Shown: piece after piece, positions 8,480 to 16,338 of the stretch
Position numbering within the stretch: the first letter of the stretch is position 1
How the letters are laid out: each line of letters starts with the position of its first letter
Notes under the pieces: model-generated
Seen by the model: the letters and a program-made list of their open reading frames with translations, nothing else
Database searches by the model: none
What the model was told of the DNA's origin: nothing
Source of the DNA: an uncultured Ignavibacteria bacterium
GTDB taxonomy: Bacteria; Bacteroidota; Ignavibacteria; Kapaibacteriales; UBA961
Reading direction: 5' to 3'
Length of the DNA: 17,219 bases
Assembly: GCA_937868245.1 (NCBI GenBank)
Contig: CALMMI010000595.1
Location: 1 to 17,219, forward strand
Position numbers and translations under genes: made by a program

Positions 8480-9130
8480 CTATTTCGCGTCGGGTTTTGG
8501 CGGTGCAGGGGGCAGGTATCCGTCCCCTTTTATTATTCTGTTAAAATTTTCTTGTCTGGTGATTTCGGGTAGAATACTATCCAAATGATTTACAAGGAAT
8601 TGTAAACGTGCATTTTCTGAACGCATTTCGAGAAGTTCCTGTTTCTGAAGCAAGGATAGCCCGGACTTCTGAGCCATAAAAAAAGACGGAAACTCCATTG
8701 AAAGTGACTGCGGGTTGGTAAGCTGGTCAATTTTTTCGGGATATACTGCATCAATAATCTGACTGTATTTTTTCTTGCATTCAAGAAAAACCTCGGTGTT
8801 CATCTCCTCTAATATATCTTCAAAGTATTCAACAGAACCTACAAAATAGGATGCACTGCTCTCACTCAAATTATGAAGATGGTAGCGTTTTTGTCCTTGG
8901 GTAATAACATCAAATCTTCCGTCTGGATACCTTTGTGATACACGGACAACTTTCGCTGCGCATCCAACTTCAAAGAGCTTTGAGGATTCTACCAGATTAA
9001 TCCCAAAGCTCGTATCCTTATCTATCACACTATTCATAAGGCTGCGATAACGAGGCTCGAAAATATGTAATGGAAGTAGTGATCCGGGGAAAAGCACTAA
9101 TCCAAGCGGAAAAAGACCAATGGTATTCAC
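8480..9130 (-). CDS. LON substrate-binding domain protein
   Basis: 216 residues matching only the N-terminal substrate-recognition domain of Lon protease: LFPLGLVLFPGSLLPLHIFEPRYRSLM at 6-32, then FGINLVE, GCAAKVVRVSQRYPDGRFDVI and GQKRYHL. A helical C-terminal half (about 110-200) follows. The ATPase and Ser/Lys protease domains of Lon are absent, as is normal for this stand-alone family, which probably binds unfolded or specific client proteins; its exact role is unclear. The start codon is GTG (9128-9130), chosen because the N-terminal strand of the domain begins right there. The gene lies 150 bp downstream of the cytochrome gene on the same strand, so it is probably separately transcribed, and it is convergent with the DUF4835 gene. 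Confidence 0.9.
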   Translation of the reverse strand: MNTIGLFPLGLVLFPGSLLPLHIFEPRYRSLMNSVIDKDTSFGINLVESSKLFEVGCAAKVVRVSQRYPDGRFDVITQGQKRYHLHNLSESSASYFVGSVEYFEDILEEMNTEVFLECKKKYSQIIDAVYPEKIDQLTNPQSLSMEFPSFFMAQKSGLSLLQKQELLEMRSENARLQFLVNHLDSILPEITRQENFNRIIKGDGYLPPAPPKPDAK

Positions 9131-9280
9131 AGTAGAATCCGTCCTATTTTTTTTACAATTCTGTTATAAGCATCAAAGGCAACATAACATTTTTTAACCA
9201 CAAAAAAAGCAATGGAACACAAATAGTACGTGTGCTTAGTTCATATTTCTCCTTAATTATTCATAATTCGTTTGAGAACA

Positions 9281-10372
9281 CTACGGAGATGAATACGTTG
9301 AATTATTCAAATAGGTTTCATCGGTCAGTGTTTTTAGAAAGGCAACGATGTCTGCAATATCTTGCTGACTTAACTTCAACCCGTCCGGTTCAACATTGAA
9401 ATGCAATGCCGGGTCAACAGTCGGGGATTTTTTTACACCGTGATTGTAATGCTCAATTACTTCTTCAAGGGTAGCGAACCGACCGTCGTGCATATAAGGG
9501 GCTGTTACAGCCACATTGCGTAGGGAAGGTACTTTAAACGTTCCCTTATCCCGTGGATTGCTAGTAACATTGAATCTGCCCATATCGGTAATATTCGATT
9601 CTTCATCCAAGCCGTTATTACTAAACTTATCATTTGTAAAATTAAACCCACCATGACAGTGAAAGCACTCCGCCCCCCTCACATCATTTTCAGTTGTATA
9701 AAGTTTCCTGCCTCTTTCTTCTGACTCAGTATAAGTTGCCTGATTTCGTGATACCTTGTCAAATTTAGAATTAGCAGAAACTATAGTAAACATAAACTGT
9801 TCCAATGCCAGCGAGATTCTATATGCAGATACTGAATCTGTTCCAAATGCACGAATAAATTGGTCTTTATAGGCTAACGACGAAGAGACTTTCTTAACCA
9901 CATTGTCGAGAGTTTCGTTCATTTCCAGCGGGTCTTGTATTGGTTTCAACGACTGCTCCCTGAGAGTTGCTGCACGTCCATCCCAAAAGAATCCACCTTT
10001 ATGCCATGCAAGATTAAATATAGGCATCGCCTGGCGTTTGCCGGGTAAATTCTCTACACCAATACTAAATTTACGAATATCCGAGAAACCATCTTTTTGC
10101 TGGTGACATGATGCACAGGCTTGTGTTCCGTCCTTGGACAACTGTTTATCGTAGAACAACATTCTGCCCAGTTTAACAGTTTGAACAGTAAGTTTATTAT
10201 CGTTTGGCGGTTGAGGAGGTAATCCTTGCAAATCCAAGAGGTAGGGAGTTGTATCCAATACAACTGTGTTTTTGGGTTCAGAGGTAGATGTATCTGCGCA
10301 CGATAGTAGAATCACTACACATAGAGAACATACAATAATATATAATTTCCGAGATAAATTCGTAATTCTCAT
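9281..10372 (-). CDS. Di-heme cytochrome c peroxidase / MauG-MbnH family lipoprotein
   Basis: 363 residues. A lipoprotein signal (ILLSC, lipid-bearing C25) is followed by two c-type heme sites, CASCH (86-90) and CFHCH (236-240), the classic layout of bacterial di-heme peroxidases and MauG. FFWDGRAATLREQSLKPIQDPLEM (from residue 128) contains W130, in the place of the conserved inter-heme tryptophan of the family (by motif position). Near the C-terminus, VPSLRNVAVTAPYMHDGRFATLEEVIEHYN is another family signature. Acts in the periplasm, membrane-anchored, either reducing H2O2 or oxidising a partner protein. The adjacent MbnP-like gene makes an MbnH-type role, oxidation of a Trp in MbnP to kynurenine, the better guess. 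Its start overlaps the end of the second cytochrome gene by ATGA. Its paralogue shares the CxHCHGGFNFTN stretch. Confidence 0.9.
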   Translation of the reverse strand: MRITNLSRKLYIIVCSLCVVILLSCADTSTSEPKNTVVLDTTPYLLDLQGLPPQPPNDNKLTVQTVKLGRMLFYDKQLSKDGTQACASCHQQKDGFSDIRKFSIGVENLPGKRQAMPIFNLAWHKGGFFWDGRAATLREQSLKPIQDPLEMNETLDNVVKKVSSSLAYKDQFIRAFGTDSVSAYRISLALEQFMFTIVSANSKFDKVSRNQATYTESEERGRKLYTTENDVRGAECFHCHGGFNFTNDKFSNNGLDEESNITDMGRFNVTSNPRDKGTFKVPSLRNVAVTAPYMHDGRFATLEEVIEHYNHGVKKSPTVDPALHFNVEPDGLKLSQQDIADIVAFLKTLTDETYLNNSTYSSP

Positions 10373-11382
10373 GGTTTGAATTTCTTATTATTGATAAACG
10401 ATTCATCTGTTAATGACTTGAGGAAGGCAACAAGTTCCTGTTTTTCCAATACCGTAAGATTGAGCGGTTTGATGAAAGGACTTTTATGAGTATGCAGCTT
10501 ACCACCACTGTTATAATGCTCTATAACACCTTCTAACGAAGGAATAGAACCATCGTGCATGTATGGAGAGGTTACTCCTGCATTACGAAGTGAAGGCACT
10601 TTGAAAAGTGCACTGTCTTCCGGTTTGTATGTTAACCTGTATCGTCCGGGGTCTTTGTAATATTGATACAAGCCGTTGTTTTCGAATGCGTAATTGGTAA
10701 AGTTAAACCCTCCATGGCAATGTGTACACCCAGCCCGTTCACTAAAAAACAGGTTTTTTCCGGCAATTTCTTCGGAAGTAAGTGCTGATTGATTTCCTTG
10801 ATATGTATATTGATCGTATCTGGAATTTCCACTGAGAAGAGTTCTTTCGAAACAAGCGATTGCGCGAGCAACTACATAATAATCGGGAGTTCTGTTGTAA
10901 GCTGCCATACTTTGAATAATGTAAGTGCTGTCTTTATTCATTCTGGCTACCACTTCAAGTGCATTAAAATCGAACTCATTATGTTCCGATATTGGAACTT
11001 CCACTTGCATTTCGAGTGTTGGAACTCCGCCTTCGCGTAAATAATACGGATGGTAGGCTACGTTTGCAAGTGAAGGTGCATTGCGAGTCCCTGCCTGGTT
11101 ACGCACTCCAAAGCTTGTTGGTTTGTCATCGGCGAATGCTAATTCCTGCCTATGACAAGATGCGCATGAAAGGGTTTTATCTACCGAGAGTATTGAATCA
11201 AAGAATAGACGTTTGCCTAATGCTACCCTGCTTGGAGTAATTTCGTTTCCACTCGGAAATATAGGCTCAGGGAATCCAACAGGAACTTTCAGCAACGGTT
11301 CTTCTTCGATTACCGGTTTACTCGTTTCGGAGCAACCGATAAAAAACAGTATAGTAAAAAGAAGAACTAAGGATAATTTCAT
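10369..11382 (-). CDS. Second di-heme cytochrome c peroxidase / MbnH-like lipoprotein
   Basis: 337 residues with a lipoprotein signal (FFIGC, C17) and two heme sites, CASCH (73-77) and CTHCH (219-223). It shares VPSLRNAGVTSPYMHDG and CHGGFNFTN with the neighbouring cytochrome and is clearly a paralogue. It differs where the other has FFWDGRAATLREQ: here the sequence is YYLREGGVPTLEMQVEVPIS, so the tryptophan is replaced by R116 in the best alignment. This suggests the two are not interchangeable; they may act in sequence or pass electrons between them. The gene starts 13 bp after the MbnP-like gene and ends in an ATGA overlap with the next cytochrome, so the three are one operon. A plain H2O2-reducing peroxidase remains possible. 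Confidence 0.9.
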   Translation of the reverse strand: MKLSLVLLFTILFFIGCSETSKPVIEEEPLLKVPVGFPEPIFPSGNEITPSRVALGKRLFFDSILSVDKTLSCASCHRQELAFADDKPTSFGVRNQAGTRNAPSLANVAYHPYYLREGGVPTLEMQVEVPISEHNEFDFNALEVVARMNKDSTYIIQSMAAYNRTPDYYVVARAIACFERTLLSGNSRYDQYTYQGNQSALTSEEIAGKNLFFSERAGCTHCHGGFNFTNYAFENNGLYQYYKDPGRYRLTYKPEDSALFKVPSLRNAGVTSPYMHDGSIPSLEGVIEHYNSGGKLHTHKSPFIKPLNLTVLEKQELVAFLKSLTDESFINNKKFKP

Positions 11383-11395
11383 AGCACTGAAAACA

Positions 11396-12382
11396 TTAGC
11401 GAACTACGCTTATAGTATTTCGAGCAATTACTTTCCCGTTTTTTATCATCCGTACGCCATATACGCCCGATGGTAAATGTATAGGGAGAGAAAAATTGCC
11501 ACCACTAACCCTACTGTTCATCACTTCTGCACCAATAGTATTTGTAACAGAAATTTGAGCATCTATATTTTCGTCTGATGTAATGATTAATTGGTCACCA
11601 GCAAGGTTTGGATACATTGATACTGAATTTTGCAGTGTTTGCTCTTGAACTGCATTTACTGCGGTAGCTGTAAATACTTTATTGCCGATATTATACATCA
11701 TTTCAGCGGGTACACCATTGGACCCGTGTTCTATCAGCCCTGTCGATACGTCAATATCCGTAAGTAAGTTTTTGTACTCAGCATCAAGTGTAACAGATAT
11801 AGTATTGTCATCGGTAAATTGACCTTTTACATTTACTTTTACAACTGTATAGAGGTTATCACCAAGTGAATGAATCTGGAACTCATTTGTTGCTGATGCA
11901 GCGTTACTTCCTGCCAATCCTTCCAAAGCAACAAAACGATACCCGGCGTTCCACCCCCAGTGCATCGTTGGATTTTGAAGTGATAGCGGGTTGTAAGACG
12001 GGTAAAAGCTTGGATCCAAATGATTTGTAACTGAGTCGATACCTACCGCAAATTCGATTGCTTCTATTGAATTGACATCAAGTTTGCCTAAACTGAATTT
12101 ACTGTTATCTTCGGTGGTAATACCCGTAGTTGCTACATTAACAAGATGATATACATCTTTTACTTCCAATACTTTTCCTCCGTCGTGAGTGATTTTGAAA
12201 TTGGAGATGTAATACCGAAGCAGCTTATAGGAAAAGACCGATTTACCGTCAATTGAAGTATGTATCTCACCTGCTTTGAACGCTTTGCCATCCAGAATGT
12301 GGTTAAATTTCAGGGTAACATTATTTTCAGCATGGACAGTAAGAGCACAGAACAACAGAATTACAGCGAATAAATTTTTCAT
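11396..12382 (-). CDS. MbnP-like copper-binding family protein with T9SS sorting tail
   Basis: 328 residues. A signal peptide (1-18, ending VHA) precedes an MbnP-like domain: VTLKFNHILDG, LLRYYISNFKITHDGGK, VKDVYHLVN, IEFAVGIDSVTNH, then the very typical MHWGWNAGYRFVALEG (140-155, W142 and W144) and FQIHSLG (H171). In characterised MbnP a tryptophan is oxidised to kynurenine by the di-heme enzyme MbnH, and this creates a copper site. Two MbnH-like genes lie directly downstream, which strongly supports the family call. Residues 253-328 form a T9SS type A sorting domain (VSMYPNLAGDQLII ... LPSGVYGVRMIKNGKVIARN), so the protein should cross the outer membrane and be released or surface-anchored. 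The YPN motif reads YPNL rather than the usual YPNP. First gene of the operon, divergent from the ATPase gene. Metal binding itself is inferred. Confidence 0.85.
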   Translation of the reverse strand: MKNLFAVILLFCALTVHAENNVTLKFNHILDGKAFKAGEIHTSIDGKSVFSYKLLRYYISNFKITHDGGKVLEVKDVYHLVNVATTGITTEDNSKFSLGKLDVNSIEAIEFAVGIDSVTNHLDPSFYPSYNPLSLQNPTMHWGWNAGYRFVALEGLAGSNAASATNEFQIHSLGDNLYTVVKVNVKGQFTDDNTISVTLDAEYKNLLTDIDVSTGLIEHGSNGVPAEMMYNIGNKVFTATAVNAVQEQTLQNSVSMYPNLAGDQLIITSDENIDAQISVTNTIGAEVMNSRVSGGNFSLPIHLPSGVYGVRMIKNGKVIARNTISVVR

Positions 12383-12502
12383 AAGTTATTGAAATTTGAT
12401 TAGGGAATGTTATCTACACCAGTAACAGTTATAACGTTCAATTTGTTGCAAAATTGCGGAATTGGGGGGTTGTGTGCAAGTTTTTATTGGTGCTGATGAA
12501 GC

Positions 12503-12521
12503 AGGATTGATAAACAATCCT
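12503..12521. repeat. Inverted repeat between MbnP operon and ATPase gene
   Basis: AGGATTG and CAATCCT are perfect 7-bp arms around a five-base spacer. There is no T-run on either side, so it is not a terminator. It lies 121 bp before the MbnP-like start and could be an operator; a smaller pair, CAATTT/AAATTG, sits at 12439-12456. Confidence 0.35.
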
Positions 12522-12551
12522 CATACACGTTTGTAAAATGTGCTTTGCTCT

Positions 12552-12583
12552 TTGGTTTGGTGTGGGGATATGAGTAGTTTTGT
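12552..12583 (+). repeat. 32-bp direct repeat, copy 1, with -7 box
   Basis: This 32-base stretch (begins TTGGTTTGGTGTGGGG, ends GAGTAGTTTTGT) is identical, base for base, to 16339-16370; the bases on either side differ. It contains TAGTTTTG (12575-12582), an exact TAnnTTTG -7 box, with a TTTG about 20 bp before it, so it may be the promoter of the ATPase gene, whose ATG is 55 bp downstream. Confidence 0.8.
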
Positions 12584-12637
12584 GGTACAAAACTGTAAAG
12601 AAAAGAAACATTCGTAAATAGACTGTTATAACAATAC

Positions 12638-13849
12638 ATGATACAATCAGTTCACATAGAAAATTTTAAGTCGGTAGTTGACCTTACACTTGATTTAGGG
12701 ACATTCAATGTTCTAATAGGTGAAAACGGGTGCGGGAAATCGAATATACTTGAGGCGATTGCGTTTGGTGCGGCTGCGTGTGCGGATAAGTTGGATCGGG
12801 AGTTTATGGGGAGTAGAGGGATACGGCTTACTAATCCTGAGTTTATGTTTTCAGCATTTAAAGATATTACCCCCTCATCTTCAATAATTGTTAGCTTTAA
12901 AATTAATGAGAGGGAATATATTTTTGATCTAATTAATGAATCAAATACTTCTAAAAAATGGATTAAAAAAGTTGTCATATCATTAGCTGAACAATTACTT
13001 CCTCACCGTTCTATTACTTTGAATGAAACAGAAATCAATTTTCTTATTGAAATATTAGAAAAATCTACTTTAAATAAGAATCAATCAACTTTTCCAGCAC
13101 CTCCTACTCCACCCCAAGAACCTATTTACAATGAGAGCAGTACAATTGCACAATTGTTGCGTTCAATACAAGACCAAAAGTCATCTCAAGATGATATTTC
13201 CAGCTATTTTGTTTATACTCCAGAAGAACACAGTTTACGAAGAACCGAAGATACGATGCAAATCTATCCACTTGGTATAAATGGAGAGGGACTTTTTCAA
13301 TATTTGAAAGAAGTTTCTCAATATAAACAAGATAATACGATTTTTGAAGAAATTAAAATAATTTTATCTCTTCTTGATTGGTTTGAAGATTTTAGTATTC
13401 CTGAAGATTTAATGAATAATGAATATGGATTAAGAATTAAGGATAAATATCTTAATGAGGATTTACATCATTTCGGTATCAATAGCACTAATGAAGGATT
13501 TCTATTTATTCTGTTTTATGCTACCCTTTTCATCTCCGACCAAACCCCAACTTTCTTTGCAATAGATAACATTGAAGCATCATTCAACCCCAAACTCTGT
13601 ACGAAATTAATAAAGAGCTTGGTTCAACTCGCAAAAAAGCATAACAAGCAAGTTATAGTAACTACTCACAACCCTGCCGTGCTTGATGGTTTGGATTTAG
13701 AGGATGAAAGCCAACGGTTGTTTGTTGTTAGGCGAAATCGTGAAGGTCATACACGAGCAGAACGTATTGAACATAAAGCAGAGAGGACAATGCCATTATC
13801 GGAAATATGGACAAGTGGTTTTATCGGTGGTTTACCAAATAATTTCTAA
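12638..13849 (+). CDS. AAA family ATPase (RecF/OLD-like), putative defence protein
   Basis: 403 residues, cytosolic. Seen: IENFKSVVDLTLDLGTFNVLIGENGCGKSN with Walker A 28-35, a signature-like NSTNEG (282-287), Walker B TFFAIDN (305-311) and the H-loop VIVTTHNP (339-346). It is an ABC-type/AAA_21 ATPase with a roughly 200-residue middle region carrying a Pro-rich loop (PAPPTPPQEP). After the Walker B Asp, the catalytic Glu position is Asn (D310-N311), with E313 two residues on; I believe this DN form occurs in a whole subfamily. Such ATPases pair with TOPRIM or other nucleases in OLD, Gabija, PARIS and RloA/RloB-type systems. The TOPRIM-like gene follows after 22 bp. Base composition is uneven: rough counts give 32 G/C of 60 at 12721-12780 but 13 of 60 at 13381-13440. 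No Shine-Dalgarno site. Confidence 0.85.
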   Translation: MIQSVHIENFKSVVDLTLDLGTFNVLIGENGCGKSNILEAIAFGAAACADKLDREFMGSRGIRLTNPEFMFSAFKDITPSSSIIVSFKINEREYIFDLINESNTSKKWIKKVVISLAEQLLPHRSITLNETEINFLIEILEKSTLNKNQSTFPAPPTPPQEPIYNESSTIAQLLRSIQDQKSSQDDISSYFVYTPEEHSLRRTEDTMQIYPLGINGEGLFQYLKEVSQYKQDNTIFEEIKIILSLLDWFEDFSIPEDLMNNEYGLRIKDKYLNEDLHHFGINSTNEGFLFILFYATLFISDQTPTFFAIDNIEASFNPKLCTKLIKSLVQLAKKHNKQVIVTTHNPAVLDGLDLEDESQRLFVVRRNREGHTRAERIEHKAERTMPLSEIWTSGFIGGLPNNF

Positions 13850-13871
13850 CGGCTCTTCCTATTAAATTAAT

Positions 13872-14564
13872 ATGAAATTTGCACTTATAGCAGAAGGTGT
13901 TTCAGAGATTAATATCATTGATCACATTATTTACTATTATTTCAAGGATAACGATCCAAAGGTAAATCCCCTTCAACCACCTAAAACATCCAATAACAAG
14001 CAAGATGGAAGTGGTGGTTTTCAAGAAGTTTTGAAGTATTGTAAGGAAACAGAAAAAATCAAGACAGCTTTTATTGAGAACAATTACTTGATAATACAAA
14101 TTGATACAGATAAAGCTCAAGAAGCTCCACTTAGTGTTAGCCTTTTGGATTCAAATAGTGTAAAAAAGACATCTGAGCAATTATATATTGATGTTCTTGA
14201 GAATCTAAGAAGGATTCTAAAAGAGGAAATTATTAATGAATATAGGGAGAGAATTATCTTTGCTATTTGTATCGACACAATTGAGTGTTGGTTACTTCCA
14301 ATGTATAGCAGAAACAATAAAAAACCTCATGAAACAAATTGCCTGAAAAAACTTAATAAAGAACTTGCTAGCAAAGACATACATGTTATCACTGGAGATA
14401 AAAATAGTTCTAACAGCCAGAGAACTTATGGAATAATTTTGAGTAGTTTGAAGAAAAAAAATGAAATTGAAAAATGGTCAAAATATAACATAGGCTTCCA
14501 AAAATTCATCGAATCATTGCCTAAAATTGAAACAGAAGAAGAAACTATAAACACACCCACATGA
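13872..14564 (+). CDS. TOPRIM/RloB-like protein, putative nuclease partner of the ATPase
   Basis: 230 residues, no signal peptide or membrane segment. The start MKFALIAEGVSEINIIDHII has the Glu (E8) of a TOPRIM-type first motif, and YLIIQIDTDKAQ (72-83) gives the D-x-D pair (D78, D80) after a hydrophobic strand. FAICIDTIECWLLPMY (about 130-145) resembles the 'E-x-W-L' stretch of DUF4276/RloB-like proteins. These acidic residues would bind metal for nucleic-acid cleavage. Together with the preceding ATPase, this is the gene order of several two-component anti-phage systems (PARIS, RloA/RloB-AbiL, OLD-like). I cannot name a specific system. Low G+C (for example 17 of 60 at 14461-14520). Its stop overlaps the start of the next gene by ATGA. 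Confidence 0.7.
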   Translation: MKFALIAEGVSEINIIDHIIYYYFKDNDPKVNPLQPPKTSNNKQDGSGGFQEVLKYCKETEKIKTAFIENNYLIIQIDTDKAQEAPLSVSLLDSNSVKKTSEQLYIDVLENLRRILKEEIINEYRERIIFAICIDTIECWLLPMYSRNNKKPHETNCLKKLNKELASKDIHVITGDKNSSNSQRTYGIILSSLKKKNEIEKWSKYNIGFQKFIESLPKIETEEETINTPT

Positions 14565-16162
14565 AATCTAACCTACATTATCTTCTAATTCTCTCGCTGA
14601 TTCTATTCAAGCCATTACTCTCTACTGCCACGATTATCAACGCAAACCCAGACAACTACACAACCTTCATCCAATCGCTCACCCCCGGTGACACCCTCTA
14701 TCTTGCGCCCGGCACATACACCAAAAACCTTACTCTCAACAGTTTACATGGTACTGTATCCGAGCCGATAGTAATAATGGGCAATGGTAACAGTACCATC
14801 TTCCACGGGCAGTCGTGTTGCAATACGGTCAGTATCACTCAATGCTCATATCTTACTATCAAGAATCTACAGCTTGACGGATTGAATCAGGAAGTAGATG
14901 CTGTAAAAGCCGAAGGTACTGCCAATAATCAGGCACACCACATTACGATTGAATACCTCACGATTGTTAATTATGGTGCGTCCCAGCAAAACGTTGGGAT
15001 TAGTACTAAATGTCCTGCCTGGGATTGGATAATCCGCAAGAACAGAATCATCGGTGCAGGCACTGGAATGTATCTTGGCAATTCAGACGGTACAAAACCA
15101 TTCGTGAATGGAATAATCGAATACAATTTTATAGCAAATACAATTGGGTATAATATCGAAATCAAGCACCAAATAAACGGACAGCGCGAACTGTTGCCCG
15201 AAACTTCAATCAACGCGAAAACAATTATCAGGCATAATGTTTTTACCAAGAACGAAACCTCGTCAACAGGAGATAATGCAAGACCTAATTTGCTGGTTGG
15301 AGGGTTTCCGACAGCAGGTTGGGGCTCATCAGATTATTATGAAATTTATGGTAACTTTTTCTATAATAATCCTGTGGAGGCACTGTTTCAAGGAACGGGG
15401 GGTATTATGCTGTATGAAAATATTTTTGTGAATCATTTTGATCCATCCGGATTCCCTGCTGTTAATATTACCACACATAATGGTGTTAATCCTCAAGATA
15501 TTAGAGTTATTCATAACACAGTTTGGGTTGCAAATTCTTCGGGTGGTATTCGATTATATAAACCAAACCTCAAATATAGCCAGTATTGCTATGGTAATGC
15601 TGTGTTCTCGGCTTCTCCGATTACTAATTTCGTCGAAAACTTGCATAACATCACGAATAGTTATTCTAATGTAAATGGTTATGTAGTATCAGCAACAACA
15701 GATATTTCAACTCTTAATCTCTATCCACTAAAAGGTAAATTAGAAGGTGCAACCACACCTAACGAAGTATTAGAGTACAATACTTCGGGGCATACTGATT
15801 TTAACGGGGATACCTATGATTGGACTTACAGAGGAGCTTATTCAGGATGTTGTGTTAACCCCGGTTGGAAATTACAGTTGGATACAATGACTACCAAGCA
15901 AGTAGCTACATCTGTTACTGAACAACATAGTTCTGATGACATTTCCATTTTTCCTAATCCTGTGACTACATTTTTGAATGTTACAGGAGACTTTTCTCCA
16001 CAAACTTCGATGAATATCTACAGTTTAACAGGTGAGATTATATATTCAAATAATAGATGTGCTGCACACGAAATAATAGATTTCTCTTGCGAACCTAAGG
16101 GGATGTATTACATACTCATACAAAACGACGAGAGGTGTGTTTTGCAGAAGATTATAAAGTGA
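14561..16162 (+). CDS. Secreted right-handed beta-helix protein with T9SS sorting tail
   Basis: 533 residues. A signal peptide (about 1-23, ending STA) is followed by a pectate-lyase-like parallel beta-helix: LTPGDTLYLAPGTYTKNLTL at the start, then repeated strand units such as ITIEYLTIVNYG, WIIRKNRIIGAGTGMYLGN, GIIEYNFIANTIGYNIEIK, KTIIRHNVFTKN, YYEIYGNFFYNN and IRVIHNTVWVANSSGGIRLY. This fold is used by polysaccharide lyases and glycan-binding proteins; no catalytic residues can be assigned. Residues 460-533 are a T9SS type A tail (DISIFPNPVTTFLNV ... PKGMYYILIQ), so it is exported to the surface or medium. Its ATG overlaps the TOPRIM gene's stop, yet G+C jumps at this point (33 of 60 at 14641-14700). 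It may be an older resident gene behind which the ATPase pair was placed. Confidence 0.85.
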   Translation: MKSNLHYLLILSLILFKPLLSTATIINANPDNYTTFIQSLTPGDTLYLAPGTYTKNLTLNSLHGTVSEPIVIMGNGNSTIFHGQSCCNTVSITQCSYLTIKNLQLDGLNQEVDAVKAEGTANNQAHHITIEYLTIVNYGASQQNVGISTKCPAWDWIIRKNRIIGAGTGMYLGNSDGTKPFVNGIIEYNFIANTIGYNIEIKHQINGQRELLPETSINAKTIIRHNVFTKNETSSTGDNARPNLLVGGFPTAGWGSSDYYEIYGNFFYNNPVEALFQGTGGIMLYENIFVNHFDPSGFPAVNITTHNGVNPQDIRVIHNTVWVANSSGGIRLYKPNLKYSQYCYGNAVFSASPITNFVENLHNITNSYSNVNGYVVSATTDISTLNLYPLKGKLEGATTPNEVLEYNTSGHTDFNGDTYDWTYRGAYSGCCVNPGWKLQLDTMTTKQVATSVTEQHSSDDISIFPNPVTTFLNVTGDFSPQTSMNIYSLTGEIIYSNNRCAAHEIIDFSCEPKGMYYILIQNDERCVLQKIIK

Positions 16163-16259
16163 TCATCAGCCTTGAATCTGGTTTGCAATGATTCGATAGG
16201 TTTCCTACTTAGATCCCGTCAGGTGCTTCTCTACACTAACTTATCTGTCTAATAACTTG

Positions 16260-16283
16260 AAACGATGTAAATTTACAACGTTT
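16260..16283. repeat. 24-bp dyad around a perfect 12-bp palindrome
   Basis: TGTAAATTTACA (16266-16277) is a perfect palindrome, and AAACG (16260-16264) and CGTTT (16279-16283) extend the symmetry with one A/A mismatch between. It lies about 100 bp after the beta-helix gene stop and upstream of the second 32-bp repeat. Size and symmetry are those of an operator for a dimeric regulator; no T-run follows, so it is not a terminator. Confidence 0.55.
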
Positions 16284-16338
16284 ACCCAATATAGGTATAT
16301 TGTCAAATTGAGTTTTTGAGTGAATAAGGCTTACTTTC

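Noticed and set aside
9236..9253. Minus-strand AGGAG followed by ATG AAC TAA, a two-codon start-stop unit in front of the LON-domain gene
   Set aside because: Too short to support; the real start of the LON-domain gene is over 100 bp further on and nothing links the two.
12570..12617. Matching ATG in repeat copy 1 as an upstream ORF
   Set aside because: Stops after 15 codons and is out of frame with the ATPase gene; no evidence that it is translated.
13550..13582. Asn instead of Glu after the Walker B Asp as a sign of a dead ATPase
   Set aside because: All other motifs are intact and I believe the IDN form recurs in this ATPase subfamily, so it is not evidence of decay.
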